Origin: Prionace glauca
Taxonomy: Eukaryota; Chordata; Chondrichthyes; Carcharhiniformes; Carcharhinidae
Length of the DNA stretch: 64,000 nucleotides
Direction: 5' to 3'
NCBI GenBank assembly: GCA_037974335.1
Contig: CM075726.1
Span: 8,878,389-8,942,388, forward strand
The notes beneath the pieces are model-generated. The model was not told where the DNA came from. It did no database searches and worked only from the letters and a program-made list of their open reading frames with translations. Both the position numbers and the translations under genes were made by a program. Of this stretch, positions 52,447 to 63,496 are shown in pieces. Position 1 is the first letter of the stretch. Each line of letters begins with the position of its first letter.

Positions 52447-52722
52447 TGTCGCCTCTCAACCTTCGCCTCTCCAGGGAAAAGAGTCCCAGCTCCCTCAACC
52501 TATCTTCATAAGGCATGCCTCCCAGTCCAGGCAACATCCTTGTAAATCTCCTCTGCACCCTTTCAATAGCTTCTACGTCTTTCCTATAGTGAGGCGACCA
52601 GAACTGCACACAGTACTACAAATGAGGCCTGACAAGGGGTCCATCTGCATTTTCTGCAGAAGCTTACCATGGTGAACCTTATCAAACGCCTTACTAAAAT
52701 CCATATACACCACGTCCACTAA

Positions 52723-53261
52723 GTGAAGGATAACAAGATAATTGCAGAATGGAAATCATTCCACACTTTGCTGGAGACAGACCCGGCCAATGGTGAAGTT
52801 AAGACAAGTAGAAATGGAAGTTCCAGTTATGTGATGTCTGTGGCCAGTAAGAGTATGATGCATTCCCCTGGGAGGAAACACAGAAATTGTTCAAAGCTCT
52901 TCTGTTCAAAATAGAACCTCCGTCTACTTGGCAGAAGAGCATTTCTGGACTCCACTGCCATCGATTCTTCAGAATTACAAGTCCAGTGTTTCTGTCGGTC
53001 TTTATGTTTGACTTCATTATATTGTTTAAAACTAGAAATCCAGCTATACAATAGAGGAATATTCATGTTTTCAATTTCACACTAAGATAATAGACAAATA
53101 CAGATGGATGATAAGATCCATTAGGAAGGCCCATCATCTGTGAATAACTAAAGATGTTAAACCCAAAGAGAACACATATAATTGTCTAAAGGCAAACGGC
53201 AGGTCAATGTTTAGAAATTATATGAGGAAATTCAAATAATAACAATTCAAATAATGGAGAG
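52723..53261. other. No gene or repeat recognised
   Basis: A+T-rich unique-looking sequence between two LINE regions. Confidence 0.35.
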
Positions 53262-55147
53262 TTATAAATTAGCCAGAAGGAGGTAAAGAGACAGTTAAGA
53301 AGAGCTAGAAGCAGACGTGAGAAGACTTTGGCAGATAGGATCAAGGAGAACCCCAACAGGTATGTCAAAAATAAAAGATTGGTTAGGGCAAAATTAGGGC
53401 CAGTCAGGGACAGCAGTGGGAAGTTGTGCATGGAGCCTGAAGAGATAGGAGAGGCACTGAATGAATATTTTTCATCAGTATTCATGCAGGAAAAAGTCAG
53501 TGTAGTCGAGGAGTATACTGCGATACCAGGTAGTAGACTAGACAGGATTGAGGTACATAAGGAGGAGGTGTTAGCAATTCTTGAGAGTATAAAAATAGAT
53601 AAGTCCCCTGGGCCAGATGGGATTTACCCTAGGATTCTCTGGGAGGCTAGGGAGGAGATTGCAGAGCCTTTGGCTTTGATCTTCATGTCGTCATTGGCTA
53701 CAGGTATATGCCGGAAGACTGGAGGATAGCAAATGTTGTCCCCTTGTTCAAGAAGAGGAGTAGAGACTATCCTGGGAATTCTAGACCGGTGAGCCTTACT
53801 TCTGTTGTGGGCAAAGTTTTGGAAAGAATTATAAGGGATAGGATTTATAATCATCTAGAGGGAAATAAATTGATTAGGGATAGTCAACACGGTTTTGTGA
53901 AGGGTAGATCGTGCCTCACAAACCTTATTGAGTTTTTTGAAAAGGTGACCAAAGAGGTGGATAAGGGTAAGGCAGTTGACGTGGTGTATATGGATTTTAG
54001 TAAAGCGTTTGATAAGGTTCCCCATGGTAGGCTATTGCAGAAAATGCAGATGCATGGGATTGAGGGTGATTTAGCAGTTTGGATTAGGAATTGGCTAGCT
54101 GATAGAAGACAGAGGGTGGTGGTTGATGGGAAATATTCAACCTGGAGTTCAGTTACAAGTGGTGTACCTCAAGGATCTGTTTTGGGGCCACTGCTGTTTG
54201 TCATTTTTATAAATGACCTAGATGAGTGTGTAGAAGGATGGGTTAGTAAATTTGCTGATGACACCAAAGTCGGAGGAGTTGTCGACAGTGTGGATGGATG
54301 TTACAGTTTGCAGAGGGACATAGATAAGCTGCAGAGCTGGGCCGAGAGGTGGCAAATGGAGTTTAATACGGAAAAGAATGAGGTGATTCACTTTGGTAAG
54401 AGTAACATGAGTACAGAATATAGGGCTAATGGAAGAACTCTTAGTAGTGTCGACGAGCAGAGAGATCTCGGTGTACAGGTGCATAGATCCCTGAAAGCTG
54501 GCACCCAGGTTGATGAGGTTATTAAGAAGGCGTATGGTGTGTTAGCTTTTATTGGTAGAGGGATTGAATTTCAGAGCCGTGAGGTCATGTTACAACTGTA
54601 CAAAACTCTGGTGCGGCCGCACTTGGAGTATTGCGTACGGTTCTGGTCGCCGCTTTATAAGAAAGATGTGGAGGCATTGGAAAGGGTGCAGAGGAGGTTT
54701 ACCAGGATGTTGCCTGGTATGGTGGGAAGGTCTTATGAGGAAAGGCTGAGGGACTTGAGGTTATTTTCATTAGAGAGAAGAAGGTTACGAGGTGACTTAA
54801 TTGAGACATACAAGATGATCAGAGGGTTAGATAGGGTGGACAGTGAGAGCCTTTTTCCTCAGATGGTGATGGCTAACACAAGGGGACATAGCTTTAAATT
54901 AATGGGTGGTAATTATAGGATGGATGTCAGAGGTAGGTTCTTTACTCAGAGGGTAGTAAGGGCATGGAATGCCCTGCCTGCAGCAGTTATGGACTCGCCA
55001 ACTTTAAGGGTGTTCAAATGGTCAGTGGATAGGCATATGGATAATATTGGAATAGTTTAGGTTAAAGGGTCATTAGATTGGTTCCACTGTTCAGCGCAAC
55101 ATCGAGGGCTGAAGGGCCTGTACTGCGCTGTAATGTTCTATGTTCTA
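53262..55147 (+). mobile_element. LINE family B, ORF2 linker to 3' end
   Basis: Linker with RTLADRIKENPNRYVKNKRLVRAKLGPVRDS, then RT and a tail with GCTGAAGGGCCTGTACTGCG and TAATGTTCTATGTTCTA. Diverged from the copies at 48085 and 57143 (for example QMVMANTRGHSFKLMGG). The linker frame (53328-53729) overlaps the RT frame by a shift. Confidence 0.9.
53708..55060 (+). CDS. LINE family B ORF2, reverse transcriptase part
   Basis: A 450-codon open frame: [111 protein letters not shown] and the C-terminal FTQRVVRAWNALPAAVM, ending DNIGIV. The catalytic Asp residues are present. The upstream linker and KSPGPDG block lie in another frame. Confidence 0.85.
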   Translation: MPEDWRIANVVPLFKKRSRDYPGNSRPVSLTSVVGKVLERIIRDRIYNHLEGNKLIRDSQHGFVKGRSCLTNLIEFFEKVTKEVDKGKAVDVVYMDFSKAFDKVPHGRLLQKMQMHGIEGDLAVWIRNWLADRRQRVVVDGKYSTWSSVTSGVPQGSVLGPLLFVIFINDLDECVEGWVSKFADDTKVGGVVDSVDGCYSLQRDIDKLQSWAERWQMEFNTEKNEVIHFGKSNMSTEYRANGRTLSSVDEQRDLGVQVHRSLKAGTQVDEVIKKAYGVLAFIGRGIEFQSREVMLQLYKTLVRPHLEYCVRFWSPLYKKDVEALERVQRRFTRMLPGMVGRSYEERLRDLRLFSLERRRLRGDLIETYKMIRGLDRVDSESLFPQMVMANTRGHSFKLMGGNYRMDVRGRFFTQRVVRAWNALPAAVMDSPTLRVFKWSVDRHMDNIGIV

Positions 55148-55254
55148 AAATGATTGATTAGCGGGGATCAACTAAATTACAGGAAAAAAACTAGCCAAAA
55201 ATTAAAAAAAGGTCTTTATTATAAACACGTGTAATACAAAGTGAGAATTTGTCA

Positions 55255-55520
55255 AAAAAGAGCAGGTTTGGAGGGCTGAAGGACCTGTTACCGTGCTGTA
55301 ATGTTCTTTGTTCTCTGGAGGAGACGTTAGAATCACAAAAACATAAGGGCATAAGAACTAGGAGCAGGAGTGGGCCATCTGGCCCCCCGAGCCTCCTCCG
55401 CCATTCAATAAGATCATAGCCGATTTTTCCATGGATTCAGTTCCACTTACCCGCCCGCTCACCATAACCCTTAATCCCTTTAGGGGTTCAAAAATCTATC
55501 TATCCTTACCTTAAAAAGGT
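55255..55520. mobile_element. Two short LINE 3' fragments in opposite orientation
   Basis: 55255-55318 on plus: GGGCTGAAGGACCTGTTACC and TAATGTTCTTTGTTCTC. 55335-55520 on minus: tail of another family (GGCATAAGAACTAGGAGCAG, GATCATAGCCGATTTTTCCA). Confidence 0.65.
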
Positions 55521-55526
55521 GAAATT

Positions 55527-56148
55527 ATTAAGAACATAAGAACATAAGAACATAAGAAATAGGAGCAGGAGTAGGCCATCTGGCCCTTCGAGCCTGCCCC
55601 GCCATTCAATAAGATCATGGCTGATCTGTCGTGGCTCAGTTCCACCTTCCCGCCCTCTCCCCATAACCCTTAATCCCTTCTCTTATCAAAAACCCATCAA
55701 CCCGCTTCTTAAAAATATTTAGTGAGGCAGCCCCCACCACTTCAACGGGCAGAGAATTCCAGAGATTCACCACCCTTTGAGTGAAGAAGTTCCTCCTCAA
55801 CTCTGTTCTAAACCGCCTCCCCTTTATCTTGAGCCTATGCCCCCTAGTCCTACTGTCTTTTTTGAGCGGGAAGAGTGGAAGAGTCTCTCCACCTCTATCC
55901 TATCCATCCCATTCATCATCTTATACGTCTCAATGAGATCTCTCCTCATTCTTCTAAACTCTAATGAGTACAAGCCTAGTTTATTCAGCCTCTCCTCATA
56001 GCTCAATCCCCTCAACTCCGGCATCAGCCTAGTAAACCTCCTCTGCACTCCCTCCAGGGCCAAAATATCCTTGCGTAAGTGCGACGACCAAAACTGCACA
56101 CAATACTCCAGCTGCGGCCTCACCAATGCCCTATACAGCTGCAGCAAG
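55527..56148 (-). mobile_element. LINE family A, 3' end
   Basis: Minus strand: LLQLYRALVRPQLEYCVQFW, RRFTRLMPELRGLSYEERLN, FTQRVVNLWNSLPVEVV, and a tail with three TTCTTATG units. An extra GGAAGAGT repeat at 55870 breaks the frame. Confidence 0.88.
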
Positions 56149-57103
56149 ATTAACAGCAAACTTGACAAAAAAAGTGTCAAGAATTGACAAAATGAACTTA
56201 AAAGTAGAATAAATGAATGAGGCAATGTAGAATAAGCAACCAGAAAATAACAGCAAGCCCACTGGAGAATTGAATCTGGAGAAGAAGTGCTTGAAAAAGG
56301 AAGCTTGTTAATGAGAAATCAATGGAAGAGGTAAAAACAGTGAAATTGACAGCAGAATCAGCAATTCAGAGAAAGAAAATGTGATTACGTGCCAGAACAA
56401 ACTTGCTGAAATGGTCCCGGGAATGGAACAGCAGCAAGCATACACGGAACAACTCCATACAAGACTATATCTGGAATTGTACATTGTTAAAGCTTGTCAA
56501 TAAAAGTGTCTGTGTTTAAACATACACAAGTCTCAAGGTCTCATCAATGAGCCATCAAGGAATGTTTTCAAATCTGGAAGTACCTGATCGACCGGTTATC
56601 GATATAATTGATGTTTCTGTGGGAGTAAGGAGTAATGAACCAGAAATGAACCATTAATTGCAGTTCCTGTTAACGTTAGTCCTGTGGAAGCATCTCCTGC
56701 AACAGATCTACACCGTTCTACAAGGATCATGAAAGGCGCTATCGAAATAAATGTCCATCTTTTTTCAGAAGAATTTGCTGCTCTCTTCTGTGGTTGTTGA
56801 TATGGTGATGTTACCAAGGTTGGGAACTCTTGAAGCCTCCATTCTGGAGCACATGGTACCATGTGTCAGAAGTCCAATTCAATATGCACTCTTTAACTCA
56901 ACCAAAACTGTTATAAACACATTGTCCTTAACACTCAAGAGGCTGAATGGCCTGCTCCAATCCCATATGTTGATCTCTTTTTGTCAGATAAAGAGTTACA
57001 CGTCCCTCGCCTCCTGGTGCTGTTTCATTGCTTTGTGACAGTCGCGTAAATTGCAGCTGGAAAAGAAAATTTGGTTTCAGGGTTTTTTTTACATTGAATT
57101 GTT
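56149..57103. other. Largely unique sequence
   Basis: No exon, RNA gene or clear repeat. A faint LINE-tail-like GAGGCTGAATGGCCTGCTCC lies at 56938. Confidence 0.35.
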
Positions 57104-57136
57104 CAAAGTTTATTTGTTGGTGTCACAAGTAGGCTT

Positions 57137-57142
57137 ACATTA
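57137..57142 (+). repeat. Target-site duplication, left copy
   Basis: ACATTA immediately before the LINE tail; repeated at 60125-60130 at the 5' end. Confidence 0.85.
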
Positions 57143-57232
57143 GAACATAGAACATAGAACATTACAGCGCAGAACAGGCCCTTCGGCCCACGATGTTGCG
57201 CCGACCAGTTACAAAAACAATGACCCACTACC

Positions 57233-58618
57233 CTAAACCAATCCCTTTTCGTCCATAAACCTATCCACAGATCTCTTAAACGCCTCCAAACTAGGAGCAT
57301 TTACAACTGCAGCAGGCAGGGCATTCCAGTCCCTCACCACCCGCTGGGTAAAGAACCTACCCCTGACATCCGTCTTGTAGCTACCCCCCCTTAATTTAAA
57401 GCCATGCCCCCTCGTGCTAGCTTTCTCCATCCGAGGAAAAAGGCTATCACTGTCCACCCTATCTAAACCTCTAATCATCTTATATGTTTCAATAAGATCC
57501 CCTCTTAGCCGCCTTCTTTCCAACGAAAACAACCCCAAATCCCTCAGTCTCTCCTCATAGGATCTCCCCTCCATACCAGGCAACATCCTGGTAAACCTCC
57601 TCTGCACCCTCTCCAAAGCCTCCACATCCTTCCTGTAATGTGGGGACCAGAACAGCACATAGTACTCCAAGTGTGGCCGTACCAGAGTTGTGTACAGTTG
57701 CATCATGACGCTGCGACTCTTAAATTCAATCCCCCTACCAATAAACGCCAAGACACCGTACGCCTTCTTAACAACCTTATCTACCTGATTCCCAACTTTC
57801 AGGGATCTATGTACACATACACCCAGATCCCTCTGCTCATCCACACTATTCAAAGTCCTCCCGTTAGCCCTATACTCGACACATCTGTTGCTCATACCAA
57901 AGTGAATTACTTCACACTTCTCCGCATTAAATTCCATCCGCCACCTCTCGGCCCAGCTCTGCAACCTATCTAAGTCTCCCTGCAGACTATGACACCCTTC
58001 CTCACAATCTACCACACCTCCGACTTTGGTGTCATCAGCAAATTTACTAATCCACCCAACTATACCCTCATCTAGATCATTAATAAAGTTTACAAACAGC
58101 AGTGGCCCCAAAACAGATCCCTGAGGCACACCACTCGTAACCGAACTCCATGATGAATATTTACCATCAACCACCACCCTCTGTCTCCTATCTGATAGCC
58201 AATTTCTGATCCAATTTCCTAGATTACCCACAATCCCATACATCTGCATTTTCTGCAGAAGCCTACCATGGTGAACCTTATCGAATGCCTTACTAAAATC
58301 CATATATACATCAACTGCCTTGCCCCCATCCACCTCTTTGGTCACCTTATCAAAAAACTCAATAAGGTTAGTAAGGCACGACCTACCCGCTACAAAACCA
58401 TGCTGACTATTTCTAATCAATTCATTACACTCCAAATAACTATAAATCCTATCCCTAATAATTTTTTCTAAAACCTTGCCCACAACAGAAGTAAGACTCA
58501 CCGGTCTATAATTCCCGGCAAAGTCTCTGTTCCCCTTCTTAAACAATGGGACAACATTCGCTATCCTCCAATCCTCCGGGACTACACCAGAGACCAATGA
58601 CGACCTGAAGATCTGCAA
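57233..58618 (-). CDS. LINE family B ORF2, reverse transcriptase part
   Basis: 461-codon open frame with [103 protein letters not shown] and FTQRVVRDWNALPAAVVNA, ending RFMDEKGLV. One valine codon of DVVYMDF is missing compared with the other B copy (DVYMDF). Catalytic FADD is present. Mobile-element protein. Confidence 0.87.
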   Translation of the reverse strand: MQIFRSSLVSGVVPEDWRIANVVPLFKKGNRDFAGNYRPVSLTSVVGKVLEKIIRDRIYSYLECNELIRNSQHGFVAGRSCLTNLIEFFDKVTKEVDGGKAVDVYMDFSKAFDKVHHGRLLQKMQMYGIVGNLGNWIRNWLSDRRQRVVVDGKYSSWSSVTSGVPQGSVLGPLLFVNFINDLDEGIVGWISKFADDTKVGGVVDCEEGCHSLQGDLDRLQSWAERWRMEFNAEKCEVIHFGMSNRCVEYRANGRTLNSVDEQRDLGVCVHRSLKVGNQVDKVVKKAYGVLAFIGRGIEFKSRSVMMQLYTTLVRPHLEYYVLFWSPHYRKDVEALERVQRRFTRMLPGMEGRSYEERLRDLGLFSLERRRLRGDLIETYKMIRGLDRVDSDSLFPRMEKASTRGHGFKLRGGSYKTDVRGRFFTQRVVRDWNALPAAVVNAPSLEAFKRSVDRFMDEKGLV

Positions 58619-59060
58619 TCACCTCTCTAGCCTCCCAGAGAATCCTAGGGTAGATCCCATCCGGACCAGGGGACTTATCTATTTTCAACCCCTCAAGAAT
58701 ATCCAGCACATCCCCCTTATCAACCATAATACTGTCTATTTTACACCCCTTCAACCCAGTGTCCTCCTCAGCTATATTCATGTCCCCCTGCGTGAACACC
58801 GAAGAGAAATATTGGTTCAATGCTTCTCCAATCTCCTCCGGTTCCACACACAACTTCCCTCTGCTGTCTGTAACTGGCCCTAATCTTGCCCTGACCAACC
58901 TTCTATTCTTGACATACCTATCGAACGCCTTAGGATTCTCCTTAATCCTATCAGCCAAAGTCTTCTCATGTCCTCTTTTAGCCCTTCTTAACTCACTCTT
59001 CAACTCCCTCCTAGCCAATCTAAAGCTTTCTAATGCACTACCTGAGCCCTCAAGCTTCAT
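58539..59060 (-). CDS. LINE family B ORF2, linker part
   Basis: The open frame reads ESFRLARRELKSELRRAKRG, KTLADRIKENPKAFDRYVKN, EALNQYFSSVFTQGDMN and IDKSPGPDGIYPRILWEARE, the segment between EN and the RT fingers. It overlaps the RT frame by about 80 bp through a frameshift near 58600. Confidence 0.8.
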   Translation of the reverse strand: MKLEGSGSALESFRLARRELKSELRRAKRGHEKTLADRIKENPKAFDRYVKNRRLVRARLGPVTDSRGKLCVEPEEIGEALNQYFSSVFTQGDMNIAEEDTGLKGCKIDSIMVDKGDVLDILEGLKIDKSPGPDGIYPRILWEAREVIADLQVVIGLWCSPGGLEDSECCPIV

Positions 59061-59066
59061 CCGAAC

Positions 59067-60124
59067 TTAAGCCTCCTTTTTCTTCCTAACCAACGAATCA
59101 ACTTTTTTAGTATACCACGGTTCCCTAGCCCTACCAAATCCTCCTTGCCTGACAGGGACATACCTATCGCAGACCCGCAGTAGCTGCTCCTTGAAAAAAT
59201 TCCACATTTCGGACGTTCCCAGTCCCTGTAATCTCCTAGTCCAACCTATGCTTCCTAATTCTCTCCTAATAGCCTCATAATTACCCTTACCCCAGCTAAA
59301 ACGACTGACCCGAGGTTCATGCCTATCCCTTTCCATCACTAAGGTGAACGTAACCGAATTGTGGTCACTATCACCAAAGTGCACACCAACTTCCAAGTCT
59401 AGAACCTGGTCTGGCTCATTTCCCAGCACCAAATCCAATATAGCCTCACCTCTAGTTGGCCTATCTACATACTGAGTCAAAAAACCTTCCTGCACGCTTT
59501 GTACAAACACTGACCCCTCCAACGAGCTAGAACCATAGCAATTCCAATCAATATTCGCAAAGTTAAAGTCCCCCATAACAATTACCTTATTACTTTCACT
59601 CCTAGCCAGGATTGTCTCCGCAATCCTTTCCTCAACCTCTCTAGAACTTTTTGGAGGTCTATAAAAGACTCCCAACAGGGTGACCTCTCCTCTCCTATTT
59701 CTAATCTCCGCCCATACTACCTCAACTGACAAGTCCTCATTAAACTTCCTCTCCGATACTGTGATACAGTCCTTAACTAGCAATGCTACCCCACCCCCCC
59801 TTCTACCTCCTTCTCTACTCCGACTAAAGCATTTGTGACCCGGAACCTGCAACAACCATTCCTGACTCTGCTCTGTCCACGTCTCTGAAATGGCCACAAC
59901 ATCAAAGTCCCAGGTACTGGTCCACGCTGCAAGTTCATCCACTTTATTGCGAATACTCCTCGCATTAAAGTATACGCATTTCAAACCCTGCTCCACCCCA
60001 CCCCCACAATGCCGTGCATTGCAGTCCCCATCTACGCCCCCCTCACTTTCACCCCTTCTACTCACGATCCCACCCCCCCTCCGAATCAGTTTAAACCTCC
60101 CTGCATAGCCTTCGCAAATTTTCG
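59067..60124 (-). CDS. LINE family B ORF2, AP-endonuclease part
   Basis: Open frame with [24 protein letters not shown] (catalytic Glu), GGGVALLVKD, GVFYRPPKSS, VIVMGDFNFANIDW and DSDHNSVTF (catalytic Asp-His). The frame stops after SLVRKKKEA at 59067, where the linker frame takes over a few bases away. All key endonuclease residues appear present. Upstream it starts near RFKLIRRGGG, at most a few dozen residues before the EN domain. Confidence 0.87.
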
Positions 60125-60130
60125 ACATTA
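60125..60130 (+). repeat. Target-site duplication, right copy
   Basis: Second ACATTA, matching 57137-57142. Confidence 0.85.
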
Positions 60131-60574
60131 ACATTGCAATGAAGTTACTGTGAAAATCCCCTGGTCACCACGCTCTGGTGTCTGTTCAGGTACACTGAGG
60201 GAGAATTTAACATGACCAATCCACCTAACTGCACATCTTTTGGACCACGGGAGGAAACCAGAGCACCCGGAGGAAACCCATACAGACTCCACACAGGCCG
60301 GGAATTGAACCCAGCTCCCTGGCGACGTGAAGCAGCAGTGCTAACCACTGTGCTGCCCTTATCAGAATTACCTGACATTTTGCGGTTTTGTAACAGAGGA
60401 ACTGAGAGGAAATCCTTCAGAATCTAATTGGTTATGAGCTGTGTCCAGTCAGAATGCCTTATCAGTGGTTGTAATTGTAAATGAGGACTGCCCATTGCCA
60501 TCATACTGTTCTCAAATTGATTTATTGCAGAGAGAAAGCAAATTCAAATTGTTGGATAATTAGTTATTGGTGGC

Positions 60575-63177
60575 TCTATGTTACTGTCAGACACAATTCA
60601 GCAAAGAAGGATCAAGGGGTTGATTAAGAAGGAGAAATTACAGTATGAAATTAAGCTTGCAGGGAACATAAAGACTGACACTAAGAGTTTCTACAGATAT
60701 GTGAAGAGAAAGGGGTTGGTGAAGACAAATGTAGGTCCCCTACAGACAGAAATGGGAGAATACATAATAGGGAACAAAGAAATGGCCAAGCAACTAAATA
60801 CATATTTTGGTTCTGTCTTCATAAAAGAGGACACAAATCAAATGCCAGAAATGTAGGAGAATGCAAGGTTTAATGAGAGGGAGGACCTGAGGGAAATAAA
60901 TATTGGTAGAGAAATGGCGCTGGGAAAACTGATGTGATTGAAGGTGGATAAATCCCCAGGGCCTGATAATCTATATCCCTTAGTAGTTAAGGAAGTGGCT
61001 CTAGAAATAGTGGATTCTACAGACTCTGGAGCAGTCCCTGCAGATTGGAGGGTAGTGACTGTCACTCCAATATTCAAAAAGGGAGGTAGAGAGAAAACAG
61101 GGAATTATAGACCAGTCAGCTTAACATCGATAATGGGGAAAATTCTCAAATCCATTATCAAGGAATTTATAGTGGAGCATTTAGGAAGCAGTGGCAGGAT
61201 CGGACAGGGTCAGCATGGGTTTATGAAAGGGGAAATCATGCTTGACAAATCTGTTGGAATTCTTTGAAGATGTAACCAGTAGAGTTGACAAGGGGGAATC
61301 AGTCGGGTGTGATATATTTGGACTTTCAGAAAGTGTTTGACAAAGTCCCGCATTAAAAATTATCGTGCAAGATTAAAGTACATGGGACTGGAGGAAGTGT
61401 ATCAAGATGGACAGAAAACTGGTTGGCAGAGAGGAAACAAAGTGTAGGAATTAATGGGTGCTTTTCAAATTGACAGGCAGTAACTAGTGGGGTGCCACAG
61501 GGATCGGTGCTGGGACCTCAGCTATTCACAATATATATTAATGATTTGGATGAGGGAACAAAATGTAACATCTCAAAGTTTGCAGATGACTCCAAGTTGG
61601 GTGGGAGGGTGAACTGTCTTGAGAATGCAGAAATCCTTCAGAATGATCTGGACAGGTTGGGTGAGTGGGCCTATCAAGGGCAGATGCCTATAAATTGGAT
61701 ATATGTGGGGTTATTCACTTTGGAAGAAAAAGCAAGAAAGCAGATTACTCCCTGAATGGCTGTAAATTGGGTGAGAGGAATGTGCAGCGGGATCTGGGTG
61801 TCCTTGTGCACCAGTCACTGAAGGTAAGCATGCAGGTGCAGCAGGCAGTAAAGAAGGTAAATGGTATGTTGGCCTTCATTGCGAGAAGTTTTGAGTACAG
61901 GAGCAGGGATGTGTTGCTGCAATTATACAGGACCTTGGTGAGGCCACACCTAGAGTATTGTGTACAGTTTTGGTCTCCTTTTCTGAGGAAGGATGTTCTT
62001 GCTCTCGAGGGAGTGCAGCGAAGGTTTACCAGGCTGATTCCAGTGATGGTGGGACTGATGTATGAAGAGAAATTGACCAGGTTAGGATTGTTTTCGCTCG
62101 AGTTCAGATGAATGAGAGGGGGTGAATCTCAGAGAGACTTATAAAATTCTAACAGGACTAGACAGGGTAGATGCAGGGAGGATATTCCCGACGATGGGGG
62201 AGTCCAGAACCAGAGGTCACAGTCTGAGGATTTAGGGTAGACCATTTAGGATGGAGGTGAAGAGACATTTCTTCACCCAAAGAGTGTGAGCCTGTGGAAT
62301 TCATTACCACAGGAAGTAGTAGATATCAAAACATTGAATGTATTCAAGAGGCAGCTGGATATAGCACTTGGGGTGGAAGGGATCAAAGATTATGGGGAAA
62401 AAGCAGGATTAGGCTATTGAATTGGATGATCAGTCATGATCGTGATAACATAAGAACATAAGAAGTAGAAGCAGGAGTAGGCCATCTAGCCCTTCGAGCC
62501 TGCCCCGCCATTCAATAAGATCATGGCTGATCTGTCGTGGCTCAGTTCCACTTTCCCGCCCTCTCCCCATAACCCTTAATCCCCTCTCTTATCAAAAACC
62601 CATCAACCCGCTTCTTGAAAATATTTAGCGAGGCAGCCTCCACCACCTCAACGGCCAGAGATTCACCATCCTTTGAGTGAAGAAGTTCCTCCTCAACTCC
62701 GTTCTAAACCGCCCCCCCTTTATCTTGAGACTGTGCCCCCTAGTCCTACTATCCTTTCTGAGCGGGAAGAGTCTCTCCACCTCTATCCTATCCATCCCAT
62801 TCATTATCTTATACGTCTCAATGAGATCTCCCCTCATTCTTCTAAACTCTAACGAGTACAAACCTAGTTTATTCAGCCTCTCCTCATAGCTCAACCCCCT
62901 CAACTCCGGTATCAGCCTGGTAAACCTCCTCTGCACTCCCTCCAAGGCCAAAATATCCTTGCGTAAGTGCGGCGACCAAAACTGCACACAGTACTCCAGC
63001 TGCTGCCTCACCAATGCCCTATACAGCTGCAGCAAGACCTCCCTACTTTTATATTCAATCCCCCTCGCTATGAAGGCCAGCATCCCATTCGCCTTCCTGA
63101 CCACCTGCTGCGAATGGCAGAGCAAACTCAAAAGACCAAATGGCCTCCTCCTGCTCCTACCTTCTATGTTTCTATGA
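60575..63177 (+). mobile_element. Old LINE ORF2 (linker to tail), split by a family A LINE
   Basis: Pieces 60575-62446 and 63113-63177. Motifs: DTKSFYRYVKRKGLVKTNVG, VDKSPGPDNLYPLVVKEVA, NYRPVSLTSIMGKILKSII, a LDFQKVFDKVP-like stretch at 61318, [33 protein letters not shown] and [20 protein letters not shown]. The last 65 bp (ATGGCCTCCTCCTGCTCCTA, TTCTATGTTTCTATGA) lie beyond the inserted LINE. Several frameshifts. Confidence 0.85.
62447..63112 (-). mobile_element. LINE family A, 3' end, inside the old LINE
   Basis: Minus strand: QQVVRKANGMLAFIARGIEYKSREVLL to FTQRMVNLW and the TTCTTATG tail. A short deletion near 62655 removes part of the NSLPVEVVE block. Confidence 0.9.
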
Positions 63178-63204
63178 TATGGAAGGTGTGAAGCTCGGAC
63201 TGAC

Positions 63205-63440
63205 AGAACAAGGATGTGGTGGCATTGGAGGCCATTCAGAGGAGGTTCACCAGATTGATTCCAGAGCGGTTGTACGAGGAGCAGTTGAATAGCTTGGATT
63301 TGTACTGGCTGGTGTTCAGGAGAATGAGGGGGGGATTTGATTGAGCTATCTAAAACGCTAAAGGGGATTGATAAGGTGGATATTGAACAGATGTTCCCCT
63401 TTGTAGGACAGGCTAGAATGAGAGGTCATAGATATTGGGG
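63205..63440 (+). mobile_element. Old LINE C-terminal fragment
   Basis: GAGGCCATTCAGAGGAGGTT, YEEQLNSLDLYWLVFRRMRG-like translation. No tail seen. Confidence 0.6.
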
Positions 63441-63496
63441 CGAAGTTTCCCATTTCGCCAGCTGTAGCAGTTGAGGGTTAGACTATGGAAGGGTCC

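Larger units (their letters stand above)
49185..52637 (-). mobile_element. LINE family C, split by a family A LINE
   Basis: Pieces 49185-49542 (tail and C-terminus) and 52447-52637 ([35 protein letters not shown]). The break, CTTCTATCA / GTCGCCTCTCAACC, is continuous in the C copy at about 43020. Confidence 0.85.
48085..52722 (-). mobile_element. LINE family B, split by nested C and A LINEs
   Basis: Two pieces: 48085-49184 (RT core to tail; [77 protein letters not shown]) and 52638-52722 (the preceding KAFDKVHHGKLLQKMQM region). The break lies at CCCATACAT / ATCTGCATTTTCTGC, which is continuous in the uninterrupted copy at 58235-58260. Confidence 0.85.
57143..60124 (-). mobile_element. LINE family B, near-complete ORF2
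   Basis: 3.0 kb from just upstream of EN to the tail (GTTCTATGTTCTATG on minus), flanked by ACATTA on both sides. ORF1 is missing, as expected for 5' truncation. ORF2 lies in three open pieces. Confidence 0.93.
57104..60360 (-). mobile_element. V-SINE-like SINE (second tail type) interrupted by a family B LINE
   Basis: Tail piece 57104-57142 (AAGTTTATTTGTTGGTGTCA, AGTAGGCTTACATTA). Remaining SINE 60125-60360 (ACATTAACATTGCAATGAAG to the head GGGCAGCACAGTGGTTAGCA on minus). Confidence 0.88.

Noticed and set aside
56149-57103. Hidden host exon in the repeat-poor stretch
   Set aside because: Frames are short and lack recognisable domains or good paired splice sites.
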